From NCBI GenBank assembly GCA_964405835.1, contig CAYOPN010000006.1, positions 1 to 61,332 of the forward strand: 61,332 nucleotides of DNA, written 5' to 3'. How positions within the stretch are numbered: position 1 is the first letter of the stretch; every line of letters begins with the position of its first letter. Positions 26,601 to 30,039 of this stretch are shown piece after piece. The translations under genes were made by a program, and so were the position numbers. The stretch comes from JAJVIP01 sp964405835. Lineage in GTDB: Bacteria; Elusimicrobiota; Elusimicrobia; F11. Below the pieces are notes generated by a model. The model ran no database searches, had not been told where the DNA came from, and saw nothing but the letters and a program-made list of their open reading frames with translations.

Positions 26601-29600
26601 CCGTGTACAGTGTGGGGACGGCGACCCAGACCATTCTCGACTTGAATGGGTTCAATTTGAATTCGTCCAGCTCCGTGTATGTCGGTCTGTCGACCGATAC
26701 GGGCCGCGGCACGATCATGGTGCGCACCGGCAACTTGGGTGTGGCGGGGAACCTGCTCTTCCACAACACGCAATCGGTGTTGAACATGGGCACTTCAACC
26801 GGAACATCGGTGGCCGGCAACTTCTTGTACGGCGGCAGCACTGGCACGTTGACCGTTCTCAACTCGACCATGGTGTTCAACGGCGCAGCCAACCAGAAGA
26901 TCGACAGCCAAGGTTGGAACCTGGCGACCGTGCGCGTGCTCAACACGTCGGCCGGCGGCGTTACGTTCATCACACGCACCACGCTCGACAATTTGACAGT
27001 CGCGGGTCTCAGCCAATCGGCGACGGTTTACATGGCGGCCACCACCACGATGACGGTGAACAGCGTGCTGCGCTTGAACGGTTCCGCCGGCAATTATGTG
27101 GTGCTGCGTTCCACGGTTGCGAATGTTGCGTCGCACTTGATTGTGGGCGCGGGCGCTTTCTCGGTTAATTATGTGGACATTAAGGACAACGATGCTTCGG
27201 GCGGCGCGCAAATTATCGCGACCAACTCGGTTGATTCCGGCAACAACCGGAATTGGGACTTTGCTCCGCCGGTCGCGGTGGTATTGACCGCTTTGGCGGG
27301 TCCTGGTCCGCGCGACGGCACGCTGTCATGGAGCGCGCCGGCCGATGATGGTTCGACAGGCTCACCACTAAGTGGTTCGTATTACATTCAATATTCGACC
27401 AACCCGGCGGTGGTGTGGTCGACGGCCACCGTGCAGGGTCGCATCATTATTGCGACCAGTGGCGTGACGCCCGGCATCACGGTCAGCACCACGTTGCCGA
27501 ACTTGATTTTGGGCGTGACCTATTACTTCCGCCACATGTCCGTGGACGATGTGGTCCGCTGGTCCACGTATTCCAATGTCGCGACATTGTTGATCCCCGA
27601 CAATATTCCGCCCGCCGCGATCTTGGACTTGACGGCCGCCACCGCGGCCGGCGAAGGTCAGATTGATTTGGATTGGACCGCCCCCGATGCGGACGGAGGT
27701 GACCCGCAAGGTATTGCGGTGAGCTCCTATCAATTGCGTTATTCAACAACGAGCGTGGGTGCCCTCGCCGACAACACCACCGCGTGGTGGAACCAGGCCG
27801 ACGTTGCCTCCGGCTTGCCGACGCCGAGCTTGCCGGGCATAGCCGAAACGTACGTATTCAATGCGCCTCATTATGGTGTCACTTATTACTTCGCGATCCG
27901 CAGCCTGGATGCGAGCGCCAACCTTTCCGACATCGACGTAAACACGGCGACGCCCGGGAATCAGGCGAACGCGGATTCGATCGACCTCGTGCCGAACGCG
28001 GTGAGCAATCTGCAGGCGGTGCCGGCTTCAAGCCAGGTAACGTTGACGTGGAACACGGTGTCGCATGCGGACTTCTGGAAATACCAACTCTTCAGTTCGT
28101 CGATCTCGGCGGGGACGCTCACGCTCAGGACCGAATTGTTCGGTTCCACTCATAGCTCGCACATCGATTTGGGACTCGACAACAACGTGACCTATTATTA
28201 CCAGATGGTCACCGTCGACAAAGGGACCACCACGTACCTGGGTGTGCCGCTGTCCTCGGCCACGGCGATTGTTTCGGCGGTCACGAACCAGCAGGCGCCG
28301 AACGCGCCGGTCATTTCGTCGACGGACACCGTGTCCACCAATAACTTCTCGATCCGTTGGGCCTGGACCCAGGTAACGCCGCCGAGCGTGACCAACTTCC
28401 GCGTGTACATGTCGAGCATCGATATTTCCGGCGCGCTTTCGAACACGACCACAACGTATATGCAATTGGGCCTGTTGCCGAACCAGGGCGTCACCGTTGA
28501 AGTCGGCGCCACCAACCCGGCCGGAACGACTTTGTCGACGCCCTTCACGCGCTACGTGCTGGCGAACCAACCGCTGAACTCGGTGGTCACCACCGTATCG
28601 GACATGAGCATTGCGCTCGATTGGACCGAAAACGGCAACGTGGGGACGCCGGTTTATCAAGTGGAATACGCGCTCTCCAACACGTTCGCGAGCGCGACCA
28701 CGGCGCAGGCGACCGTGAGCGGGATGACTATCAACAATCTGCAACCCGACACCATTTACTTCCTGCGCGTGCGTGCTTTGAACGGCGACAGCATCCCGAC
28801 CACGTGGGACGTGATGCTCACGACCCGCACCGACGTCCGGCAAGACCGCCTCTCGCCGGCACCCCCCGGCGGTGTCTGGGGTTCGCTCAGCAACCAGACC
28901 GGCGACCTGACGTTCTCATGGGACCCGGTGACCAAGAACGCGAACGGCACCAATTTGACCGACCTGGCCGGTTATGTCGTCAACACGCTGGATTCCATGT
29001 ACATGCCCGAAGGCAATTGGGTTGGGTCCGTTATCACCACGTCGAGCGTGGTGATCAATGTGTCGCTTGCAACGAACACCTATATCGCGGTGCGCGCTGT
29101 CGATACGAATGGCAACCAGTCGTTGACCTCCAGCATTCTGCGCGTGCCGGACATGAAATATCTTTCGCTCGCCGATGACCGCTTGAGCTGGTTCGAGTGC
29201 TCGTCCAGCATGGCGAACACCTTGCGCGCGGGTTACAGCACGAACAACGGCATCTCTTATTCCGTGCACGGCTATGAAATGGTGGAGCATTACACGAACG
29301 GGAAAGTGATCAAGTCCGTGCGTTTCCGCGCTTACCGCGGCGACACGGTGACATCCGTTCCAAGCCGCGTGTTTGAGGAAGCCGAGGGCACACTGAACAT
29401 TGCTTATGTCGTCTCGGGCGGCCAAGTGGTGCAAGGCACGCCCGCGCGCTTGTCGTACTTCCAGGCGATGATGTCGAGCTCGGGTTCCTCCCTGCGCGGC
29501 TCGGCGCTTTCCGGCGAAGGCGATGAAGGCCTTGTGCGCTCGCAAGACGTGCTCGACAACATCGGCAACCCGGTGCTCGCTGACAGCGGCCTCGCGAAAC

Positions 29601-30025
29601 GGATTTCCGTGTTCTGGAACAACGGCGCGAAATGGGTGAAGCTGGGTACCAGCGTGGACACCACCGCGCAAACGGTGACGGTGCGTACGGCGCGCCTAGG
29701 CACGTATCAATTGCGGCAAGCGTCGCAATTGGGCGATACCTCTCTCTTGCAGGTCTATCCGCGTATCTTCACGCCAAACGGCGACGGCGCGAACGACGTG
29801 GTCTTGTTCCAATACGGCGAAGGCGTGCTCGACGAGGAACTGACCGGCGAGATCTACGACCTGAACTCGGCCAAAGTGGCGACATTGGTGCCCGGTCCGG
29901 ACCCGGCCACATTGATGTGGAACGGCAAAACCGAAAGCGGCGAAGTGGTGGGCGCCGGCATCTACATCTACCAACTCAAAGTGGGCGGCACGACCGTCAA
30001 CGGCAGCGTGGTCGTCGCGAAATAA
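2675..30025 (+). CDS. Giant secreted modular beta-helix/adhesin-like surface protein with Fn3 and FlgD/T9SS-like C-terminal domains (9,116 aa)
   Basis: Predicted exported, surface-anchored protein; adhesion, cell-cell or prey contact, or a surface layer are inferences. Seen: a signal peptide (basic RSQRSRH, hydrophobic FFLALFLSFLV, cleavage after NPAFA). Residues about 30-7560 are Thr/Ser/Gly/Asn-rich, nearly Cys-free parallel-beta-type repeats with recurring phrases such as GTFxAGxSTVTF and INKxGGxVxL. They form 14 modules, each ending in a type A (FYGLRA) or type B (STYTLTRL) cell; 13 of these are followed by a YWVAxxAGNWSDPNNW motif. Residues about 7561-7678 are Fn3-like, 7679-8197 more beta repeats, and 8198-8825 several Fn3-like domains. 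Residues about 9022-9116 form a FlgD-Ig/type-IX-like terminal domain (FTPNGDGANDVV ... GAGIYIYQLKV). The start is 2675 or 2681 (both ATG, same frame). It is flanked on both sides by minus-strand DUF4143 ATPases. The reading frame is intact over 27 kb. Confidence 0.93.
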   Translation: MYMRSQRSRHFFLALFLSFLVNPAFAVVTTLTSDFTADSLTINAGDVFQTNGYELTITSDIVVNGELDTRNIYASSDTDASIITLGRHWTGAAGSTFTMTGSTVVFNTVLISSITGPTTFYGLRAITAGTTLYFESGTTSYITNMVEFRNIGLLSTTNNATWYFSYTGSSQTLVGLNVQDSNATGGKTLSATSSTDLGNNRNWNFGSQTLYWVAASAGNWLDPNNWSLSSGGSTALMTPDANDAVIFDAGSSQDSTVDSSYGVTVASLTIESNYTGTLSVTTMGLATSLYSQHGGSVSFSASGGLHIVSSFTLSGGNLYLPNYSFQTRYDFIGGTVTCVSGGFYTAGAFSITGTHITPNQCNFIAWLPSTYTATVPTVFEDVTIVGSVMISTNSVLIAGDGTHFFTSGQAWGGPVEARGEVIVFSGYVGGSSTLTFTGDGVQDFYVNANGAYDGDMVVNKSGGYVNAKTGGALEAAGQDLIIATGTYDTGGLAFVVNGAGGKVIVGNQGNLRLRGTETVTLNAGSPQLLAGSSVTYAGGNGNIPLKNWDYYNLTLSTGYTSPTHLLISSQVIAGNLTISSGTFDVTAATNTLFVGGNWTFSSVSTFTHRNSTVTFNSTGLQTISGNTTFYGLRAITSGATLQFTAGTTQYATNMVEFRNVGLRSATDNATWYFTYTGSSQTLVGLNVQDSNAFGGKAMSATGSTDLGNNRNWNFGVQTLYWAAPSAGNWSDPNNWSLSSGGPSALIIPDADDIVIFDGGSTQNSTIDTAFAGSISSMTIQSGYSGVISMAANMTVSTTYYQYGGEFSGSTNTLTANGFVLGGGTFTAPSGLLLYGSFSATGTGSFVHNNGTVALFAPGTIDVNGTETFYDLIFLPISNNVTIASGDRLIALNLLQVSNVFSSLQGGTIELRGNLLLGPAVPTVGTTVLEITGTAEQIIQGVNFKPLGNITVNKTGGRVMPIDGGTLSLPNSGQTLTIAQGTFDMNGSFLTINGGSGAGLIVNNGGNFQLQGGETLTFSADPQFNAGSSVTYAGGGSDRTLKNYPYSNLIISTGATALTYSLPAASTATGNVVISSGTLDATASNYPLQIGGNLTVSSQATFNTRNSTVTLNGAGVQQLSGNTTFYGLRAVTSGATLQFAVGSTNYATNMVEWRNIGLRSDGASGTTWYFSYTGSSQTLSGLYVRDSNAGVHGGLLIDASADTTTINLGNNTNWSFYAPPPDAVRYWIATATGVWSDAANWSTTSGGAASGGAPMSTHTVILDGVNNSTGTLLIDSGGITISSITVSSATFHTQSFNITISSSFYQTAGSVLFGTSQVTMQGNLVRTAGSYSGTGSTISFTGDAAQTFNSAGVIGNVVVNKSSNTVNVQQVGGIVNFTQIAGAFHSGSTSLTVSGDFDLQGGTFTSTSFLLTLSGSFFNLEDGAVFNHNNGIVRVNGSGGSAFINVPGTATFYALRFYADSVVISGSDRLITEGTLRTHGDSVVTGGVLEARGNIELTSEFVSLDSPVEITGAADQYIFPYGAAISDTLNGDITVNKTGGKVYLLQEALVLDAAGQDLSVQSGTFELAGENLTVSGGLFTVGAAGNLQLNGAETVTTPTLNSGSSVTYVGSGAQSIKNWNYYNVNFSSAGTYSLVSSATVNGNVHIGSGTFNSAGYLVGVGGNWNKDAAATYTHNNSTVSLTAYSSQLQALSGSTTFYGLRAITAGATLQFTAGATQYATNMIEFRNVSLLSASDGNHWHFGYTGSSTTLDTVRVKDSNASFGNQIDAQGTNSRSGGNNVNWLFDTVPDTGVRYWVSPVAGNWSDSNNWALSSGGLGGYAVLSTHTVVFDGGSVHVSTVDASFGGTISSVTITSGYTGNIYLLRSLTVNATYQHLGGTMNLSTQTMTINGDFERTAGTFNVGQSTVIFYVNSGTTRSLLGSTTFYNVKFDGTNSTHAIAAGSTQTVTGLLTFAITNPDATHLFDGGTLEAQGDIFVNDGNYGGSSTLLIGGTAGQVFSGNVTFGLRGGFPVVVINKPAGTLTLRGHLDFSKDVTNTNAGGTVTSVVGSTVTFSGTQTLTGSTTFYTLRISGNGTTKVIAAGSTVTVLGAALLNGIGGQTVNGGPVFAYGDLTAGSQFGFGGTSPVVLKGTATQSVTIGLFGYDYYSVNTIIDKTGGRAVLAASAAFTTNGQVLTVRSGTLDLNGYNLRTAGAASQIVVENGGNFQLRGDETVITNIGYPQFLTGSSATFVGNGDAAISTYTLTRLTTSYSNLIINSTGTAYDLFRSTDQMLVSGNFAVGANVNLEFLAGSTFTVGNFNLTGNGAHRITLNSDTGADVWYLNNTGSNNVSFVDVAYSSASAGQTIRAPNSTNSGNNTNWNFDVDGGARYWVASAPGQWSDANNWAYISGGTPGAGVPLATHTVVFDGGSVHVSTINSSFSGTVASMTITSAYTGTLFAMRALTVSTTFYQQGGTIHLGTQTVTFNGDFARTGGTFEAGASTVTNNGVALRLTGDTTFYNLELRGCAITNSILNGSTMTTHGLLTLRGLFGCGGAFVNGGLIEARENIIISTNHVGGTTRILINGTNDQYLHGYPNTNFHPLEIDKPSGLLRITGELIADYTWTYRSGNVDASGSTVTFRGTTISGAMPFGSLSFNSCGTTHQIIGGATVTVSGNLRLLEVNACGFPTISGGRLELAGNLYGESSALNTPLVFTGAAQQTIQLTVAGQSALNGSITVNKPSGSVVLLSTAILNGASQVLAIATGTLDLNGSNLTVNGASAQFNIGPLGNLTLQGGETVVANTGFPLFQAGSSATFVGNGDAAISTYTLTRLATSYSNLIIASTGTAYDLFRSTDQLLTSNNFVVTSSANLQFLAGSTFTVGNFNLTGSAVHKINLNSDTGTSVWYLNNTNTNSVSFVDVAYSSASAGQTITATNSTNSNNNTNWNFFTPSDTGLRYWVASAPGNWSTAANWSYYSGGPGGYAVLSTHAVVLDGGGLGMSTVDSSFGGTVSSVTITSAFVSTMAVARSLTMSATFYQLGGVVDFSSQTITLNGHYNLGGGTVTMTTAQIVTNSTWTVSGGTFTAGTSTVSFPLNGQYIYGSLDLYNLKLNASAARTIAAGSTLTANGLLTIGGGGSGGSVNGGAIRARGDITQTTNMEEGSTLIYIDGTGNQTFTGLGTLGGNAFNSVIIDKSGGTLTLAGIISTSADWTHQQGTLNVAGSTVAFISNGAAFGVFTLDNAAFMTSGSRTVAAGSTVTVQGHLTIGGGGGCGYVIGGGTVVAQGNITMDTNHCGGSALLLINGTGAQTFAGIPSSNPPRTRIDKPSGALTLAGNIFVSEEFTYVQGTLLPAGSTVTFVGGNPPPGYLIFGSPTLDGVHFFGSGARVLATGSTITAQGKLVIEGGSSAGNFDGGAINAQGDVTIGNQAQGGTTLLHFTGGANQTYTNPYSGTYNAVSNDWIINKTGGQVILASSVTLSTAGQDLIIASGTLNLNGQNLRVNGSSAQLLIQNGGNLQLQGGEVITRNTGYPQFLSGSSVTYVGDGDAVISTYTLTRLATSYSNLVINSTGTAYDLFRTTNQMLVSGNFVVTSSANLQFLAGSTFTVGNFNLTGSAVHKINLNSDTGSSVWYLNNTGTNNVTFVDVAYSSASAGVAIDADDGTSVNSGNNTNWLFPSDTGHRYWVASAPGNWSTAANWSYYSGGPGGYAVVSTHAVVFDGSGLGVSTVDPGFGGTISSVTITPAFVSSVTLARSLTVSSTFYQQGGQFNGSSQTLTLNGSFTLAGGTFTLSTAQVNAAANWAVVGGTFVAGTSTVTFGGSHNITGSHTLYNVAFVSGGGAVATIATVSTVTVQGLLTLGPDANHVLNGGFVQANGDIVSTGLGAGSATLLIAGNADQILYGDGAGRLPAVVIQKPAGTLRIRGALEALVSWAYISGGIDAAGSTVTLNCSSITGSHTLDNIRFYAGGGATFTLGSGTTLTATGDLLADGSVAYTVTGGQFLIQGNAAFPQVADFNSPVSMIGDRDVTFASPIDRFNGSLVIDKSTGSVKLTTNLNLDAASQNLTIQSGTLNLDGYRLKVNAASAQLIVQNGGNLRLRGDENVIANTGYPQFLSGSSATFVGDGDAVISTYTLTRFTTSYSNLLITSTGTAYDLFRTTNQMLVSGNFVVTSSANLQFLAGSTFTVGNFNLTGDSGHRINLNSDTGAGVWYLNNTSTNTVSFVDVAYSSASAGQTIYADNSIDSLNNTNWVFRSTMPDNGIRYWIAAAAGNWSTASNWSTCSGCGPAGGVPLSSHTVVFDGNGLGESTVNTAFGGTVSSMTIFSGFTSTLTLARALTTNGTFYQHGGSVFASSQTLTLGGIGGFNLTGGTFTLTTGAITSFIRFAVTGGNFSAGTSTVSTNSNSVLEGGCTFYNLALDNNSVTTIIPLGSSFTVAGLLTRGSSWDGGGQIDAWGDVVNEINVGEGPAKLRISGTADQLLTQLGAGGSIPVFIIDKPSGVFTMTGVQGYPRDFTYVRGILDVVNSTVIFNGGGQTIYGSPVLGNVKFSNPGGAATIASGSTLTATGVLTIVSNYPAILGGALFIRGNVDMTGGRPSGASPFYFTGSADQLVNLTNNESAINRNVTVNKTGGSVILLSSCAFVTASQQFRILSGTFDLNGHDLFVNGSGTSFTVENTGNLKLQGGEQVVTNTGYPQFLSGSSATFVGDGDAVVSTYTLTRLTTSYSNLLITSTGTAYDLFRSTDKMLVSGNFVVTSSANLQFLAGSTFTVGNFNLTGHSGHRINLNSDTGAGVWYLNNTTINTVTFVDVAYSSASAGITIDADDGSSVNSGNNTNWLFPSDTGLRYWVAPSAGNWSDPNNWAFSSGGSAGAGVPLATHTVVFDGGSVSSATVNSTVLIASFTMSGFSAQLNTNGYNFVVSSNVTQTSGNIVLSTSQVSIGGDFLRTAGEFNAGMSTVTFTAVTISSITGSTTFYGLRALTPGATIAFTAGTTQYVTRMSEFQNISLLSTNANATWYFTQTGSSQTAVGVRVQDSNALGGRTMIADATSVNNGNNRNWNFGVQTLYWVAPSAGNWSDPNNWSFSSGGSAAGITPDSDDIVIFDGGSVQDSTVDASFAGTVSTLTINNTYPGTLAQARSLTVSQTFTLSGSSFAQGANDLTVNNFTQSSGTFNGGGYTVAISRDFTLSGGTFTAPATLAVSRNFTHTAGGVFNRNNSSVSLYGGTIDVNGSETFHVLLLGLFNTVTISANDVLVVEGDLNFGPGGVVNGSTVEARGRVVIFGSFNGGTAALRMAGGNDQAISASAADRFDGDISIEKSGGTVVMLDALTLNAANQDLVVTSGTFDLNGKNLTVNGASGQLVVGNGGNLQLQGGETITANTSNPQLLTGSSVTYTGGSGNKTIKNYEYSNLIISTITTSQVYSLPAISTVTRNLVINAGTLDATAANYPLSVGGNWTVANGTFTARNSTVTVYSPLAMVHSLSGSTTFYGLRALTPGGTIQFQVGSTNYATNMVEFRNIGLRSDGASGTTWYFSYTGSSQTLSGLSVRDSNASPNGGLLMDASADPTTVNLGNNTNWAFSSVAADTGLRYWVAVGPGDWSNATNWALVSGGTGGYAVLSTHTVVFDGASVFVSTVDAGFAGTVSSMNVTTAYTGTIYLGRALAVSNTLTLSSGTFDTTSSNYALTLATTVINGGVFKANGSAIAASSDWTFSSGNFIAGASTVTFNGNQIITGPLTSPATFFNVRFTQSNGPSKTIAGGSTITTTGLLTIGDSLAPVNFYGGTLEAKGNITIPVTQGGGGTTALLVNGAGNQTLLGNNVQSHVFFPVTINKPSGTLTIAGLISTANNWTYLAGTLSVAGSTVVFNGANQITGSHVLDSVKFLFTYDQTKTIATGTTLTVTGLLTLGTNASNERVNGGNLVAQGDIIVGSAFGGTSELLINGSANQQLIGQETNMFAFSIFLPLTIDKPSGTLTLSGALVTGSTWTYTQGNLSVAGSTVVFNRGTGGSFPQSQTISGSHTLGNVVFQGSMGRAKVIASASTLTVSGLLTIGDVSNGSNLVDINTGALAAQGDVVIGSALQGGTARLLFTGANTQTYTNASNAANLSGNWILNKTAGSVVLRSTVTLNANNQDFVLASGTLDLDGNKLAVNGSSGRLIVENGGNLRLRGDENVIANTGNPQFLAGSSATYVGNGDAVISTYTLTRITTSYSNLIINSTGTAYDLFRTTNQMLVNGNFVVTSSANLQFLAGSTFTVGNFNLTGDSGHRINLNSDTGSSVWYLNNTGSNNVSFVDVAYSSASLGQTIIANDSTSIDSGNNTNWLFPSYADNGVRYWIAPAAGNWSDPSNWALSSGGPAAGGVPLSTHTVVFDAGSVQVSTVNAGFAGTISSITIQSGYTGAVYLARSLTVNTTFQQLGGTMYLGAEQLRIYGDFLRAGGVFNAEQSTVSFNNGGRSLMGSTTFYNLEFGLAGTDTFLNGGSTYTVYGLLTLADGGTVGGTLEARGDIALAAVQFNTYDTNLIINGSGAQSLSGVTGRLGNVVIGKTAGTLTLGGVFGVNRNWNNLNAGGNVNALVGSTVIFHGSSGLLGATTFYNLIFTLAGIDSTIDAAATINVIGNLTMADGNINTGTLYAHGNIDVSGIVHGNATLQFTGAANQTYTTAGHNIDGNWFINKSGGKVVLNSLITLDSGENITISSGTLDLNGNNIVLSGGSSLLSVGARGNLQLNGDENVATVAKYFLAGSSATFVGNGDAVISTYTLTRLTTSYSNLVINSTGTAYDLFRTTAAMLVSNNFVVTSSANLQFLAGSTFTVGNFSLTGNAVHRINLNSDTGSSVWYLNNTSTNNVTYVDVAYSSASLGIEIDADDGSSVDSGNNTNWRFPAPDGGVRYWVASAAGNWSNAANWSYFSGGPGGYALYSTHTVVFDAGSVQVSTVNAGFVGTVASMTVTSGYTGTIFLGRNLTVTNATTLGGGTFDTSTSNYSLTFSTIIFGGGTLNANSSEIEVNSDWFLTSGAFNAGQSTVTFRDNQRITGSATFYNLYFYSPGSGSIKTMDATSTMTVLGQLKLGTVNPTSIYGNLLVAKGNVIVDQGSGPYPPLTLLVDGTSAQTITGIAGVVKGTIPATFINKPTGVLTVAGDFYASSWTYVTGSMSVAGSTVHFFADGYVSGSHTLGNVWFGGAASTANSFINSGTTLTVSGLLTLGSGVNPTTLNGGDLFAQGNVLVREAGILGTTPITFTGAGSQEFTSNGTGAPNMSSDWKVNKTGGSVVLRSSMTLNVAGQDLTIATGTLNMNSFNLDINNALTVGARGNLQLNGDELIVSLSTSLVAGSSVTYVGTAGSYTLKNFAYSNLTVNGGQSSVFSFPANLTTINNLTISTGIVNAGAFAFTGETLSNNGTFRLDGGNAISITNANDIDSGTWEYVGTAGPYTVQDFAASDYYNLLINGNGATFNLGSDLHVHNHLTLADGALDPTATNHGIRVAGNWTNAATYVTRQATVTFNGSTVQTLSGSTTFYGLRDITSGTTLQFAVGATHYVTGMVEMRNIGLRSTGAAGTTWYFTVTGSSRTFDRLTVRDSNASLGQQLRADNSTDLGNNTNWDFLAPNAVSNLSAVTGALTGSINLTWNATGDEAALGALNNSTFTIQYTTDTAFASWDPVSAQPAHVFRIHLATNATPGSAQGYTLAGLVNGSTYTFRLWTRDDVDRYSTISNSTSAMAANGQTVTWLGITPSWEDDANWSTGLRPTYADTVIIPVTGNNPVMTSSNTILGITMNSGASLTLESSTFTVSGGINSNGTLIISTGNTVSFPSNVWDVNSGTVSYEGAASFTGLIAGNIYNNLRINNAGGAWTLNQDLTVNNDFVLDAGTLNASNRLISVDRNLLRTAGVFTAGTSTVTLTGTGSVAGFTGANAFAHLALAANTYTTTLAGNIEASATLAFNGGIVSQSGSHELKLASLAANPVSITVGTVMNFSTFTWESSNALATLPAFAGYPALILQSNRAGVASTFALAGNVTATEVAVYSVGTATQTILDLNGFNLNSSSSVYVGLSTDTGRGTIMVRTGNLGVAGNLLFHNTQSVLNMGTSTGTSVAGNFLYGGSTGTLTVLNSTMVFNGAANQKIDSQGWNLATVRVLNTSAGGVTFITRTTLDNLTVAGLSQSATVYMAATTTMTVNSVLRLNGSAGNYVVLRSTVANVASHLIVGAGAFSVNYVDIKDNDASGGAQIIATNSVDSGNNRNWDFAPPVAVVLTALAGPGPRDGTLSWSAPADDGSTGSPLSGSYYIQYSTNPAVVWSTATVQGRIIIATSGVTPGITVSTTLPNLILGVTYYFRHMSVDDVVRWSTYSNVATLLIPDNIPPAAILDLTAATAAGEGQIDLDWTAPDADGGDPQGIAVSSYQLRYSTTSVGALADNTTAWWNQADVASGLPTPSLPGIAETYVFNAPHYGVTYYFAIRSLDASANLSDIDVNTATPGNQANADSIDLVPNAVSNLQAVPASSQVTLTWNTVSHADFWKYQLFSSSISAGTLTLRTELFGSTHSSHIDLGLDNNVTYYYQMVTVDKGTTTYLGVPLSSATAIVSAVTNQQAPNAPVISSTDTVSTNNFSIRWAWTQVTPPSVTNFRVYMSSIDISGALSNTTTTYMQLGLLPNQGVTVEVGATNPAGTTLSTPFTRYVLANQPLNSVVTTVSDMSIALDWTENGNVGTPVYQVEYALSNTFASATTAQATVSGMTINNLQPDTIYFLRVRALNGDSIPTTWDVMLTTRTDVRQDRLSPAPPGGVWGSLSNQTGDLTFSWDPVTKNANGTNLTDLAGYVVNTLDSMYMPEGNWVGSVITTSSVVINVSLATNTYIAVRAVDTNGNQSLTSSILRVPDMKYLSLADDRLSWFECSSSMANTLRAGYSTNNGISYSVHGYEMVEHYTNGKVIKSVRFRAYRGDTVTSVPSRVFEEAEGTLNIAYVVSGGQVVQGTPARLSYFQAMMSSSGSSLRGSALSGEGDEGLVRSQDVLDNIGNPVLADSGLAKRISVFWNNGAKWVKLGTSVDTTAQTVTVRTARLGTYQLRQASQLGDTSLLQVYPRIFTPNGDGANDVVLFQYGEGVLDEELTGEIYDLNSAKVATLVPGPDPATLMWNGKTESGEVVGAGIYIYQLKVGGTTVNGSVVVAK
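3003..25356 (+). repeat. Type A modules (FYGLRA cell), seven copies
   Basis: Seven copies of a roughly 95-residue cell with TTFYGLRAITxGxTLQF, TxYxTNMVEFRNIGLRS, TWYFxYTGSSQTL and DSNA...NNxNWxF. Approximate positions: 3003-3297, 4534-4827, 6013-6330, 7741-8030, 17458-17760, 19000-19315 and 25066-25356. All but the last run straight into a YWVA..GNW motif; the last runs into an Fn3-like domain. Copies 3 and 6 share the variant DGASGTTWYFSYTGSSQTLSGL, suggesting a closer common origin. Confidence 0.85.
3301..25790 (+). repeat. YWVAxxAGNWSDPNNW module-start motif, 13 copies plus one diverged
   Basis: Motif with aromatic YW, GNW and NNW positions followed by SGG...(S/D)THTVVFDGGS...STVxxxFxGTxxS. 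Approximate starts: 3301, 4830, 6340, 8045, 9770, 11465, 13631, 15365, 17107, 17766, 19330, 21553 and 23216, with a diverged WLGITPSWEDDANW copy near 25720. Spacing is 1.5-2.2 kb except 17107 to 17766, only about 660 bp, where the long beta-repeat arm is missing. Confidence 0.85.
9325..23205 (+). repeat. Type B modules (STYTLTRL cell), seven copies
   Basis: Seven copies of a roughly 140-residue cell, much more uniform than type A: GSSATFVGNGDAxISTYTL, TSYSNLxIxSTGTAYDLFR, FLAGSTFTVGNFNLTG, LNSDTGxxVWYLNNT, FVDVAYSSAS. Approximate positions: 9325-9762, 11024-11456, 13184-13620, 14918-15345, 16661-17100, 21104-21540 and 22769-23205. Protein identity is near complete in places while many third codon positions differ. 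Copies 4 and 5 share a 47-nt identical run (15170-15216 and 16916-16962). Confidence 0.88.
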
Positions 30026-30039
30026 CTTGTTCCGGGCCG

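Noticed and set aside
2675..30025. Many open frames of 60-260 codons antisense or out of frame to the giant gene
   Set aside because: They follow the GC-rich codon pattern and repeat structure of the giant gene, have low-complexity Arg-rich products and lack ribosome sites; they are shadows.
30026..30039. Terminator between the giant gene and ATPase 2
   Set aside because: Only 14 bp separate the convergent stops, and nearby there is just a short CGATTCAAATCG dyad inside the ATPase gene without a T-run.
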